The notes: generated by a model not told the origin, from the sequence alone. A stretch of 64,000 bases of DNA from Anaerococcus lactolyticus ATCC 51172 (GCF_000156575.1 NZ_GG666044.1:485263-549262), one strand, 5' to 3'; positions 36,471 through 45,110 are shown, counted from the stretch's first letter. Numbers and translations: made by a program.

Positions 36471-36513
36471 AAAAAAAGAATTTAGCTCGCCTAAAGCTTG
36501 CTAAATTCTTTTT
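36471..36513 (-). terminator. Terminator of the GDPD-TRAP operon
   Basis: An 11-bp stem AAGAATTTAGC/GCTAAATTCTT with A-run on one side and T-run on the other, able to act in both directions. It is 14 bases past the dctM stop. Confidence 0.85.
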
Positions 36514-36526
36514 AATAAACAATTAT

Positions 36527-37825
36527 TTATCCTATCAAGTTCGGTAAGAATAGTACTATAGCTGGAACATAGGTGATAAGTATGAGTACAACAAGGATGG
36601 CTAAAATAAATGGCCGAACTTCTTTTATAAATTCTTCAATACTACACCTTGTGATGCCACACACAGTAAACATCATAGAACCAAATGGAGGTGTTATACC
36701 ACCAACCATTATATTAACTATAACCACTAAACCAAAGTGTAAAGGATCAACACCAAGTTGGGTTACGAGTGGTACTAGAAGTGGTGCTGTAATAACCATC
36801 GCTGCTCCACCTTCTATAAACATGCCCAACACCAACAAAATTATGTTACAAATCATAAGCATTATATACTTATTTGTTGTTATTCCTAATAGGAGTGTTG
36901 TAAGTTTTTGTGGTATTTGCTCCCAAGATAGGTAATATCCGAATACATTAGCTGCAACTATTATTAAAACAACTGAACCAGTTCCATAAATTGTTTCCTT
37001 GAAAATATTTATGAAATCGCTAGGTTTTAATCTCTTGTAGATAAAGAATCCAACTACTGTTGAATACAATATTGCTACGGCACCTGCTTCTGATGGAGTT
37101 ACCATGCCGATTCTAATACTAGCGATGATACCAAAAGGAAAGAGGAGTGCCCAAAATGATTTAAAGGCTTGGATCAAGATTTCATAGGCTGTCGCTCTTT
37201 TTTCTCTGGTTGGTTGGTAGTCTCTCTTGTTGGCTATAATTGCAACAACTACCATCATAGATCCTGCCATCAAAAGTCCTGGTATATAACCAGCTATAAA
37301 CATTTTGTTAACGCTAACTGAAGCGATAATACCATATATAATTAGGTTTATTCCTGGAGGAATAACAGGGGTTACTGCAGAAGATGCAGCTGTGATAGCT
37401 GAAGAAAAAGCATTAGAATATCCTTTTTTGACCATCTCTGGCACTAACATCTTTGATTGCATAGCTGCATCAGCATTAGCTGATCCTGAAACCCCGCCCA
37501 TAAGTAAGGATAAAACTACATTAACATGGCCAAGTCCTCCCTTTAGGTGACCTGTAAGTACATCAGCAAAATCCATTAACTTTTCACTGATTCCCGAATA
37601 ATTCATTATGGAGCCAGCCATTATGAAAAAGGGGATAGCCAAAAGCGAAAAATTCTGCGTAGATGTTATGAATTTTTGAAAAACCAAAACAGGACTTGTA
37701 CCCTTGTCTATAACAAAAAAGTAGAACAAGGTTGATGCAAATAAGCAAAATACTATTGGAACATTCAAAAAATAAAGTACAAAAACTAAAATTATAGGCA
37801 AAATAGAAAGGAATTCTCTACTCAT
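36527..37825 (-). CDS. dctM: TRAP transporter large membrane subunit (DctM type)
   Basis: The ion-coupled transport subunit of a tripartite ATP-independent periplasmic-type importer. About 432 residues with ~12 membrane segments and the family segments AIPFFIMAGSIMNYSG, GGVSGSANADAAMQSKMLVPEM and PPGINLIIYGIIA. It probably uses the Na+ gradient. ATG 37825 or GTG 37828 may be the start; GGAGG lies upstream of both. The start overlaps the end of dctQ. Confidence 0.94.
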   Translation of the reverse strand: MSREFLSILPIILVFVLYFLNVPIVFCLFASTLFYFFVIDKGTSPVLVFQKFITSTQNFSLLAIPFFIMAGSIMNYSGISEKLMDFADVLTGHLKGGLGHVNVVLSLLMGGVSGSANADAAMQSKMLVPEMVKKGYSNAFSSAITAASSAVTPVIPPGINLIIYGIIASVSVNKMFIAGYIPGLLMAGSMMVVVAIIANKRDYQPTREKRATAYEILIQAFKSFWALLFPFGIIASIRIGMVTPSEAGAVAILYSTVVGFFIYKRLKPSDFINIFKETIYGTGSVVLIIVAANVFGYYLSWEQIPQKLTTLLLGITTNKYIMLMICNIILLVLGMFIEGGAAMVITAPLLVPLVTQLGVDPLHFGLVVIVNIMVGGITPPFGSMMFTVCGITRCSIEEFIKEVRPFILAILVVLILITYVPAIVLFLPNLIG

Positions 37826-38294
37826 CACTTTTACCTCCTAATTTCTTTATATCATCAAATAAAAATATAAAAGCCCTTATTAGCATGAAGGTAAAACCCA
37901 CTATTATTGATGATGATATGTATGCAGATGATACTCCAAGAACAGGTGTAGGTTTAGTATAAGATGTTTTAACATAAAGAACGCTAAACACAGTTATGAA
38001 GCCTATAACAATCAAAACTACTAAATCTATTAACACATTGGCAATTGCTCTATTCCTGCCACTTAATTTGCTAACTATAATATCAATACCTATATGTTGG
38101 CCTTTTTTGAAAGCTGCTGCAGCACCTATAAATACTGACCAAACAAAAAATCCAGTTGCAACTTCTTCAGACCAAAATATACCCGTCTTCAAAAAATATC
38201 TAGAAATAATATTTGCCACTACCAAGACGGTAGTGCCCATTAGAAACAACGAAGCTATTATCTCTTCGAAGTTATCAAGTAATTTTTTTCCCAT
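37818..38294 (-). CDS. dctQ: TRAP transporter small membrane subunit (DctQ type)
   Basis: A 158-residue protein with four membrane helices (about 13-33, 48-65, 88-108, 128-148), including FWSEEVATGFFVWSVFIGAA and the following KKGQHIGIDIIV, both characteristic of DctQ. It pairs with DctM to form the membrane unit. It follows dctP after a stable hairpin. Confidence 0.92.
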   Translation of the reverse strand: MGKKLLDNFEEIIASLFLMGTTVLVVANIISRYFLKTGIFWSEEVATGFFVWSVFIGAAAAFKKGQHIGIDIIVSKLSGRNRAIANVLIDLVVLIVIGFITVFSVLYVKTSYTKPTPVLGVSSAYISSSIIVGFTFMLIRAFIFLFDDIKKLGGKSDE

Positions 38295-38306
38295 AAAAAT
38301 CTCCTA

Positions 38307-38340
38307 AAATAATAAATAGGCCGAAGCCTATTTATTATTT
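38307..38340 (-). terminator. Intercistronic hairpin between dctP and dctQ
   Basis: A perfect 15-bp stem AAATAATAAATAGGC/GCCTATTTATTATTT closed on the minus strand by a UUCG tetraloop, starting inside the dctP stop codon. It probably works as a partial terminator or 3' stabiliser, keeping the binding protein in excess over the membrane subunits. Confidence 0.7.
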
Positions 38341-39420
38341 CATTTTTTCAATTTCAGCTAATAATTTATCTAATATACCATCAGATATTCCTTCCATCTT
38401 GTCATAAACTGGCATACAAGCTTTTTGGAAGGCTTCATAATCAACATCATTAAATTTAATGCCGTGATCATCTTCAAGAGCTTTCTTTTGAGATTCGTAG
38501 TTGTTTTTAACCTTTTCTGTCATCTCTTCACCGTTTTTAGTAAATTCTTCAACTATAATGTCTTGATATTCTTTTGGAATAGAATCAAAGACATCTTTGT
38601 TTATATAGATACCACAAACACCTAAGAAATGTCTAGTAAGGGCAACGTTTTTAACAACTTCAGCACTACCATTAGCTCCCATAGCATCAACTGTACCTTC
38701 AAGACCGTCTACTGCTTTTTGTCCTACAGCAGATATTGTTTCTGAAAATGCCATTGGTGTAGCAGTAGCTCCCATAGCGTTGATTGTATCTATAAAGATT
38801 TGAGAACCAGGAACTCTAATCTTCATTCCTTTTAAGTCTTCAGGTTTTTCTATTACCTTATTTGTCATTAGGTTTCTAAAACCAAAGGTGTAGTTTAATG
38901 AAAGAACCTTAATTTTGTGTTCATCTTCTAGTTTTTGAATCATACCCTTAACTAGGTCTGTTTGAGTCATTTTTGTATATTGGTCAATGTCTTTATAAAG
39001 GAATGGTCCAACTAGAGCTTTGAAATCTGGTACGTAGTCACCTAAATATGATGGGTCTTCTACTGATATGAAGTCTGCTCCATTAGCTACTTGCTCAAGT
39101 CCATCTTTATAAGTTGGTAATTGACCTTGAGGGTATGTTTGAATCTCTACAGCGCCATTTGTTCTCTCTGTAATAGCTTTTGCTGCTTTATCAGTAGATA
39201 TTGTTAATTGTTCACCAGGTGCGAAAACGTGAGATAGTTTTAAAACTATTTTAAAATCATCTTTCTTTTCATCTTTTGCTGTATCTTTATCTTCTTTGCT
39301 TTCTACTTTTGTTTCTTCTTTGGCATCTTTGCCTTCTTTATTATCCTTTCCACCACATGCGCTAAATGCAAATACGCTTGCTAGTAAAAGTGCTGTTGCT
39401 AAAATTCTTTTTTTCATCAT
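38335..39420 (-). CDS. dctP: TRAP transporter substrate-binding lipoprotein (DctP type)
   Basis: Solute-binding component anchored by a lipobox FSAC with Cys22. A charged linker (~25-60) and the DctP fold follow. The conserved LKGMKIRVPGSQIF (~170-183) supplies the Arg that usually pairs with a ligand carboxylate, and DGLEGTVDAM is also typical. The substrate is likely an organic acid but cannot be named. It lies 12 bases after the GDPD gene in one operon. Confidence 0.93.
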   Translation of the reverse strand: MMKKRILATALLLASVFAFSACGGKDNKEGKDAKEETKVESKEDKDTAKDEKKDDFKIVLKLSHVFAPGEQLTISTDKAAKAITERTNGAVEIQTYPQGQLPTYKDGLEQVANGADFISVEDPSYLGDYVPDFKALVGPFLYKDIDQYTKMTQTDLVKGMIQKLEDEHKIKVLSLNYTFGFRNLMTNKVIEKPEDLKGMKIRVPGSQIFIDTINAMGATATPMAFSETISAVGQKAVDGLEGTVDAMGANGSAEVVKNVALTRHFLGVCGIYINKDVFDSIPKEYQDIIVEEFTKNGEEMTEKVKNNYESQKKALEDDHGIKFNDVDYEAFQKACMPVYDKMEGISDGILDKLLAEIEKMK

Positions 39421-39432
39421 AATCTCCTTGAA

Positions 39433-40140
39433 TTATTTTAGTTTTTTAATTAGATCTGGATAATCAGTTATAAGTCCGTCAACACCTAGGTCCTTTGCCT
39501 CTTGGAAATCAAAATCTTCCTTGCCAAACCAAACGTTTACCTTAACATTATTGTCCTGGCATTTTTTGATATCCTCGCTAGTTACAGTTTGAACCATTGG
39601 ATGGAAATATTCTATCTTATTTTTTCCTACATAGTTCCAAGGTTCAATCAAAACAGACTCTGTTAATAAGGCACATTTTAAATTTGGCTTAAGTTCTTTC
39701 ACCTTCAATATACTTTGATGGTTGAATGATGAGATTATTATATAATCCTCTAAGTCAAATTCATCGATAAGCTCGCAAACTTTTTCTTCGAGATTCTCGT
39801 ATCTGAAAATACTATTTTTAAGTTCGATATTTGTAAGAATTTTTTTATCTTTTACAAATTCAAAATATTCCCTTAAAGTAGGTATTTTTTCATCTACGCC
39901 CTCATAATCTTTGGCGGCATTCAATTGTCTAAGCTCTGCAAAAGTTAAATCTTTTATGTATGCATCTTTACCGGTAGTTCTAAGGGTATTTTCGTCATGC
40001 ATGATTACGATTTCATTATCTTTTGTAAGATGGACATCGAACTCAATTCCATCAGCCCCTTCTTCGTATGCTTTTACAAATGCAAGCATAGTGTTCTCGG
40101 GATACTTAGACTTAAAGCCCCTATGAGCAAAATTTAACAT
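39433..40140 (-). CDS. Glycerophosphodiester phosphodiesterase
   Basis: A 235-residue cytoplasmic GDPD, hydrolysing glycerophosphodiesters to glycerol 3-phosphate and an alcohol. Catalytic residues visible: H6-R7 (FAHRGFKSKYPENT), E33 and D35 (GIEFDVHLTKD), H48 (IVIMHDE), with E106-type NIELKN later. No signal peptide. It heads the operon with the TRAP genes, which hints at a shared substrate or regulation, though TRAP systems are not known for phosphodiesters. Confidence 0.93.
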   Translation of the reverse strand: MLNFAHRGFKSKYPENTMLAFVKAYEEGADGIEFDVHLTKDNEIVIMHDENTLRTTGKDAYIKDLTFAELRQLNAAKDYEGVDEKIPTLREYFEFVKDKKILTNIELKNSIFRYENLEEKVCELIDEFDLEDYIIISSFNHQSILKVKELKPNLKCALLTESVLIEPWNYVGKNKIEYFHPMVQTVTSEDIKKCQDNNVKVNVWFGKEDFDFQEAKDLGVDGLITDYPDLIKKLK

Positions 40141-40186
40141 TAACCCTCCTTGTTTATTCCCGATTTACAAAAAATTTTAGAAATAA

Positions 40187-40216
40187 AAAAGTACAGACCC
40201 TTGGCCTAATACTTTT
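40187..40216 (-). terminator. Leader terminator before the GDPD-TRAP operon
   Basis: On the minus strand: AAAAGTA, an inner AGGCC/GGTCT stem and TACTTTT followed by T residues. It lies between the consensus promoter (40251-40279) and the GDPD start, so it could attenuate the operon. Alternatively it ends transcripts of the upstream HAD gene. Confidence 0.6.
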
Positions 40217-40250
40217 CTCTCTCTAATCTCTATTGTATTCAGTTTATTTA

Positions 40251-40279
40251 ATTATAATATATATACAAGCAATTGTCAA
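40251..40279 (-). promoter_or_regulatory. Promoter of the GDPD-TRAP operon
   Basis: Perfect TTGACA, 17-base spacer, perfect TATAAT on the minus strand, ~110 bases before the GDPD start codon. Confidence 0.8.
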
Positions 40280-40299
40280 AACTTTTTACAATCCTTTTC

Positions 40300-41088
40300 C
40301 TAAATTTTTTCCACCATATCCTTAACAGAAGAAAAAATATAATCAGCCTTAACATCACTCTTTTTATAATCTTCTAAACTTGTTTCTCCTGATAGGACCA
40401 AAACAGACTTAATACCTGACTTATATCCCATAGCTATGTCAGTATAAAGCCTATCACCTACCATAATAAGATCGTCTTTCTTAAAGCCATAGGCTCCTAT
40501 CAAGGCTTCAATCATTTTATCCTCAGGCTTGCCTATAACAATTGGTCTCCTGCCAACACAAGCAAATAAAAGTTCGATAATAGAGCCAGCATCCGGCATA
40601 ATCCTACCACCTTCTAGTGGGCAAACAAAATCTGGATGAGTAGCATAATAATCATATCCATCTTGGAGATAATCGCAGGCTATCCAAAGTTTTTCATAAT
40701 TAAGCTCTGTATCAAAACTAACCAAAACAGCGTCTATATCTTGGTTACGCTCATCAACAATCTCAAAACCCGCATCCAGCAGTTGGTTTCTTAGAGAAGT
40801 GTTACCCACCAAAAATAGCCTCTTCTTGCCAAGCTTGCTAAGGTAAGAAATACTGGCATCAGCAGACGTAAACACATCATCCTTACCAGCCCTTATCCCC
40901 AAAGCCTCAAGTTTTTTCACATAGGTAGACTTATCTTTTGATGCATTATTAGTCAAAAAAATATATCTCTTACCCTCAGAAATAATTTTATCTAAAAATT
41001 CCTTCGCTCCGTCAATAAGCACATTTCCCAAATAAATAGTGCCATCCATATCCAACAAAAAAACTGACTTATCAATAGTATTCTCCAT
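40300..41088 (-). CDS. HAD-IIA family hydrolase (NagD/AraL-like phosphatase)
   Basis: A 262-residue HAD phosphatase. Motif I LDMDGTIYLG has nucleophile D13 and D15. Motif II is FLTNNAS. Motif III/IV are KPEDKMIEAL and MVGDRLYTDIAMG. A class IIA cap (~80-180) lies between. Substrates of this family are sugar phosphates or nucleotides; p-nitrophenyl phosphatase NagD is the best known. It is a single gene, divergent from mgtC. Confidence 0.9.
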   Translation of the reverse strand: MENTIDKSVFLLDMDGTIYLGNVLIDGAKEFLDKIISEGKRYIFLTNNASKDKSTYVKKLEALGIRAGKDDVFTSADASISYLSKLGKKRLFLVGNTSLRNQLLDAGFEIVDERNQDIDAVLVSFDTELNYEKLWIACDYLQDGYDYYATHPDFVCPLEGGRIMPDAGSIIELLFACVGRRPIVIGKPEDKMIEALIGAYGFKKDDLIMVGDRLYTDIAMGYKSGIKSVLVLSGETSLEDYKKSDVKADYIFSSVKDMVEKI

Positions 41089-41180
41089 AATACCTCCCGT
41101 TTATTTATAAGATAACCTATCCATAATTATAAATCGATACTAACACAGATAAAATTTAAAGTCAATCATAGGAAAATGTT

Positions 41181-41209
41181 TTGACATATTTATCCTAATA
41201 TAATATAAT
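41181..41209 (+). promoter_or_regulatory. Promoter of the mgtC-like gene
   Basis: Perfect consensus TTGACA (41181-41186), 17-base spacer, TATAAT (41204-41209). Transcription should start near 41216, giving an ~80-base leader that contains a complete terminator hairpin. Confidence 0.85.
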
Positions 41210-41232
41210 GAATAAAAATAAATAAATTAGAG

Positions 41233-41279
41233 ACTAGAGAATAGGTACTTATTTGTACACCCCTGTTCTCTAGTTTTTT
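41233..41279 (+). terminator. Leader terminator upstream of mgtC-like gene
   Basis: Stem ACTAGAGAA/TTCTCTAGT (41233-41241 / 41266-41274) followed by six T residues, with an inner GGTAC...GTACACC dyad in the 24-base loop. It lies between promoter and start codon, which implies conditional termination or a short regulatory RNA. Confidence 0.75.
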
Positions 41280-41294
41280 ATTTAAGGAGGAATT

Positions 41295-41948
41295 ATGAAT
41301 ATATTAGATAGCTTCAACCTAAATCTCTTATTAAGGATAGCCCTATCAGTATTGGCAGGATTCATAATAGGATCAGAAAGAGAGACCAAAAACAAATCAG
41401 CAGGAGTAAGAACCCACACCATTGTCTGCCTTGGTGCTTGTATAGCAATGATAATATCAAAATACGGTTTCTACGATGTAAAAAACTACGACGCAGCAAG
41501 AGTTGCTGCGCAAATAGTATCAGGCGTAGGCTTCCTCGGCGCAGGAGTCATCTTTGTAAAAAACTACGGCGTCACAGGCCTAACAACAGCAGCAGGAATG
41601 TGGACAACATCAATAGTAGGCATGGCATTTGGAGCGGGTATGTATTTCGTAGGCATAGTAGCAGCAGCATTTATAGTAATATTTCAAACCTTTATGTTTA
41701 GTGGTGAAATCTTCAAAAGACATGACCAATACACAGCCATCATAGAATCAAGAAACTCCAACATCATAGGCAGAATCGACACCTATATAGAACAAAACCA
41801 CCTAATCAAAAAAGCCTACAACCTAAGATTCAAAGACCAAAAATACATACTAAACTTCCTAATCTACCCAAAAGACGCAGAAGAACTAAACGAATTCATA
41901 GCCTTCCTAGAAAGCGACCTCCACGTTGAGAAGTTTGATATATTTTAA
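41295..41948 (+). CDS. MgtC/SapB family membrane protein
   Basis: A 217-residue protein with the MgtC membrane domain in the first ~135 residues: LAGFIIGSERETKNKSAGVRTHTIVCLGA, then QIVSGVGFLGAGVIF and GLTTAAGMWTTSIVGMAFGAG, in the usual order. A soluble ACT-like C-terminal domain follows. The family is linked to Mg2+ limitation and ATP-synthase or virulence control in other bacteria. The promoter-terminator leader suggests RNA-level control. Confidence 0.9.
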   Translation: MNILDSFNLNLLLRIALSVLAGFIIGSERETKNKSAGVRTHTIVCLGACIAMIISKYGFYDVKNYDAARVAAQIVSGVGFLGAGVIFVKNYGVTGLTTAAGMWTTSIVGMAFGAGMYFVGIVAAAFIVIFQTFMFSGEIFKRHDQYTAIIESRNSNIIGRIDTYIEQNHLIKKAYNLRFKDQKYILNFLIYPKDAEELNEFIAFLESDLHVEKFDIF

Positions 41949-41971
41949 AAAAAATCCCTCCTGGAAGATGC

Positions 41972-42003
41972 AAAAAAGCAGTAGTTTGTACTACTGCTTT
42001 TTG
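41972..42003. terminator. Bidirectional terminator between mgtC and the RM locus
   Basis: A 12-bp stem AAAAGCAGTAGT/ACTACTGCTTTT with a 4-base loop and A/T runs on both sides, serving the mgtC gene (+) and the methylase gene (-). Confidence 0.88.
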
Positions 42004-42009
42004 TGAGTT

Positions 42010-42756
42010 TTACTTTTTTAATATAAACAAATATTCATGAGCTATCAGAAGAAAATTATAATCTACACTTCTTTTTTTCCAAAATCCTGTAGCTCTTGTA
42101 TTATGTTGTTCTTTGATAATAAGTTCTTTTAATTTAAATCCTTCATCTTCAAAAACTTTTAACACATCAAAGCCCAAATGAATCATATGTTTATTTTTTC
42201 TGGTATCACCCATTAATATTGCACAAAACTTATCTTTTTTCAAAACTCTATAAGCTTCAGCTGCTACTTTATTCATTTCTTTTAAAAAATCATTTATTTT
42301 TAAAAGTGATAAATCATTTTCAATACCATCTGAATATTTTATTATATCTGCATAAGGTGGGTGCGTACAAACAAGATCAATGCTTTCATCTGTTAGAAAA
42401 TCTAAGTTCCTAGCATCTCCCTTTAAAAGTTTAACCTTGCCTAAAGGTCTATCAGTCAAATTGAAATCTATCTTTTCTTTACACCTATTTAGAGCTACGT
42501 CATTTACATCAAGCCCTATAATATTTCTATTTAACAACTTCGCTTCTACCAAAGTTGTACCTCCGCCAGCAAACTGATCTAAAACCAGATCTCCTTCTTC
42601 TGAATATCTTAAAATAATATTTCTAGGTATATATGGCGACCAATTTCCTCGCCATTTTGCGTCATGAGTAGCCCAATTGCCTCTTTGTGGAAATGACCAA
42701 TGCGTAGTCATTTCTAATTCAAAGTCATCTGGTTCCCATTTTTTTATTTTAGACAT
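42010..42756 (-). CDS. DNA methyltransferase (second methylase of the RM locus)
   Basis: A 248-residue SAM-dependent DNA methylase. SAM motif I is LDQFAGGGTTLVEA (~62-75) and the catalytic motif is THPPYADIIKYSD with HPPY at ~132-135, of the (S/T)xPPY kind used by amino-group (N4-cytosine or N6-adenine) methylases. It is like DpnA-type companions that protect single-stranded or alternative substrates. ATG 42756 is preferred to GTG 42759. It is 15 bases after the endonuclease gene. Confidence 0.88.
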   Translation of the reverse strand: MSKIKKWEPDDFELEMTTHWSFPQRGNWATHDAKWRGNWSPYIPRNIILRYSEEGDLVLDQFAGGGTTLVEAKLLNRNIIGLDVNDVALNRCKEKIDFNLTDRPLGKVKLLKGDARNLDFLTDESIDLVCTHPPYADIIKYSDGIENDLSLLKINDFLKEMNKVAAEAYRVLKKDKFCAILMGDTRKNKHMIHLGFDVLKVFEDEGFKLKELIIKEQHNTRATGFWKKRSVDYNFLLIAHEYLFILKK

Positions 42757-42771
42757 CACTTGCCCCTTAGT

Positions 42772-44109
42772 TTATATTTCTTCTATATTTGTTAAACTAC
42801 ATATCCAACTTAACCAGCCAACTACAGAGCTTGAGCGTCTATCAATAACACGCTCGCTACAAACATTGTATTTTCTCATTTTTTCTTGAATGCTATCCTT
42901 TATCGGAATTTTTCCAGTTGAATATAATTCAAAAAATAGTTCACTAAAAATTTTATGTTTAAACATTAATTTAACTAACGCAAGTTGCCTATCCTTATAA
43001 GATTTCTTTACAATTATTTTCCCTAATTTTGTAAGTCTTACCTTTTTCAAATTTTTTCCTTCTGCATCAGTATCTTCAGTATCTATATATTTTTCAAAAA
43101 TTCCTAAATACTTTCCTGCGTTATAATAATAATCAGATTGTCTAGTTTTAAATTCCATTACACCTGCAATTTCTTCAGTAGTTAAATCCTCTTTATATAA
43201 AACTTCTAGTAAAGAAATGACTCTTTCAAATGAATCAGCTTGAATGAAAGGTGTAGAATCTTTTGAGTTGGAGATCATATTATCGTCTGTCTCAACTTTA
43301 GTAGATTTATATATTTCAAAAATTTCACCTATTGATATTTCTGTGTCTTCTAAGCTATAGTAATTTTCTTTAACTAATTGTATTGAAGAATAATTATTTA
43401 TATCTGTAAAAACATACTCTTGTAGCCTATATATTTGATTAGAATAGACTGAAAATACTAATCTAATCGGCTTGTTTACTCTTTCACGCCATAATCTATA
43501 AGGATAGTATAATTGCCTAATGTGAAAATCATTATTTACAACGTTTTTTGCCTCCATTATGACAACTGAATTTTTATTTTCCATTCCACCGTCTATTTCA
43601 CATTGTGCTTTATCAACTTCTACTTCCAACGGTCCCCTATTTTTTCTATCAACATTGAATTTAAATTTGCCCGTTCCCATTCTTCCGTTGAATGTGGACA
43701 CATTGCCATCTTCATTTAAAAATTTATCAAGAATATTAGATAGTAATAAAACATTAATAGCGTTTGATTCAGAAGTTATATTTCTTACATCCACGCTTTC
43801 TAATTTAGGAATTTTAACTTTATGCATTTTTGTACTCGTAGTAAAGCTGTTTTTTACACTTTGATATAATTTAAAATCACTTAATATGTAAGATCCTCTA
43901 GTGATTGGTAATATATTAATGTTTTTGTCCTTTAAAATTGATGGTAAAGAATCATAACTATCCCACTTAGCCATAAGTCTAGGTTCCCTAAATTCTTTAA
44001 TCTGACTTGCTTTGATCTTAAAATATCCCTTTTCTTTAACATTCTTTACTATATCGTACTTATTAAATAACTCTTTCCATGCTTCATTAGATTTATCTGT
44101 CTTTATCAT
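42772..44109 (-). CDS. Type II restriction endonuclease (PD-(D/E)XK)
   Basis: A 445-residue protein that I recognise as a restriction endonuclease by a PD-(D/E)XK core: CEIDGG with D173, then VVIMEAK with E186 and K188, followed by a HIRQLYYPYRLW helix. The C-terminal third (~300-440) looks like a winged-helix DNA-reading domain (LTTEEIAGVMEFKTRQSDYYYNAG). It is longer than DpnII or MboI and not obviously related to them. It is sandwiched between two methylases and overlaps the Dam-like gene by 17 bases. The recognition site is unknown. Confidence 0.82.
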   Translation of the reverse strand: MIKTDKSNEAWKELFNKYDIVKNVKEKGYFKIKASQIKEFREPRLMAKWDSYDSLPSILKDKNINILPITRGSYILSDFKLYQSVKNSFTTSTKMHKVKIPKLESVDVRNITSESNAINVLLLSNILDKFLNEDGNVSTFNGRMGTGKFKFNVDRKNRGPLEVEVDKAQCEIDGGMENKNSVVIMEAKNVVNNDFHIRQLYYPYRLWRERVNKPIRLVFSVYSNQIYRLQEYVFTDINNYSSIQLVKENYYSLEDTEISIGEIFEIYKSTKVETDDNMISNSKDSTPFIQADSFERVISLLEVLYKEDLTTEEIAGVMEFKTRQSDYYYNAGKYLGIFEKYIDTEDTDAEGKNLKKVRLTKLGKIIVKKSYKDRQLALVKLMFKHKIFSELFFELYSTGKIPIKDSIQEKMRKYNVCSERVIDRRSSSVVGWLSWICSLTNIEEI

Positions 44110-45004
44110 AATTATTAATTAATACCTCATATATTTGACCACGATTGTCTTTATTAGAATTGATTGTTCTACTTGCTTTTACTCTATTTATATTAAAATC
44201 TTTATATAAGTTATCAAAAAAATTATCGTCTTTATTGTAATTTTTAGGATCAGAATTACTTAATAATAAGTGAGCCGATTTTTTGTCCATCTTTTTAAAG
44301 TATTCAGCTAATTCAATTTGGTTGTCATCTGTGAAATCACTTTTGTTGTAGGCTGTAAAATTAGATGTCGGTTTAATCGGTCTGTATGGTGGATCAAAAT
44401 ATACAAATGTGTTGGAATCTATAAAATTTTCAGATTCTTTATAATCTCCATGAACTATTTTTACATTTTGTAGTTTTTTATTTACATTAATAAGATTTTC
44501 TTTATCTACAATTTTAGGATTTTTATAGGATCCTATAGGTACATTGAAGTCACCACTCATATTTTCCCTATATAAACCATTAAATCCAGTCTTATTCAAG
44601 AAAATAAATAATGCTGCTCGTCTTAAATCAGTAGAATTTTTTGCGTGTTTCAGAATGTTAAATTCATCCCTATTTCGATAATAAATAACTTTTCTTTCTT
44701 CAAGCGTTAAATCAATGTACTCATTCTGAAATAAATCCAAAATTTCAATCAATCCCTCAACATTATCTCTAATTACCCTATAAGAATTAATTGCTTCTTT
44801 ATTGATATCGCTTATATAAACTTCTTTCAAATCAAATCTATTTAAAACATCAAATAAGACAGCTCCAGCACCAACAAAGGGTTCGCAATATTTATTAATT
44901 TCATTATCAAATGGATAGTATTTTCTTATTTCATCCAATAATTGACTTTTTCCACCTGCCCACTTTAAAAATGGTTTAGCTTCAATATTCTTATCTGCAC
45001 TCAT
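44093..45004 (-). CDS. DNA adenine methylase (Dam/DpnM family)
   Basis: A 303-residue N6-adenine methylase of the alpha class. SAM motif KPFLKWAGGKSQLLDEI (~11-27), FVGAGAVLFDVL (~45-56) and catalytic motif FVYFDPPYRPIKPTSNFTAY with DPPY at ~195. GATC is the common target of this family, but the site is not proven here. First gene of the RM operon, with AAGGA 5 bases before the ATG. Confidence 0.94.
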   Translation of the reverse strand: MSADKNIEAKPFLKWAGGKSQLLDEIRKYYPFDNEINKYCEPFVGAGAVLFDVLNRFDLKEVYISDINKEAINSYRVIRDNVEGLIEILDLFQNEYIDLTLEERKVIYYRNRDEFNILKHAKNSTDLRRAALFIFLNKTGFNGLYRENMSGDFNVPIGSYKNPKIVDKENLINVNKKLQNVKIVHGDYKESENFIDSNTFVYFDPPYRPIKPTSNFTAYNKSDFTDDNQIELAEYFKKMDKKSAHLLLSNSDPKNYNKDDNFFDNLYKDFNINRVKASRTINSNKDNRGQIYEVLINNYDKDR

Positions 45005-45086
45005 AGTTGTCCTTCCTGATATCTGTTAACTATAAGTTACTTTACTCTATTACTTATTAAAGATCCCCTTATAATTTTTCCCCAAC

Positions 45087-45110
45087 AAAAAAGCACCCTT
45101 TCGAGTGCTT
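45087..45110 (-). terminator. Terminator of the rpmH-jag operon
   Basis: An 8-bp stem AAGCACCC/GAGTGCTT (one mismatch) with a short loop, followed by T residues on the minus strand, just past the jag stop. Confidence 0.85.

Noticed and set aside
41220..41285. preQ1 or M-box riboswitch upstream of mgtC
   Set aside because: The leader is about 80 bases and lacks the conserved motifs of either class; only a terminator-type hairpin is supported.
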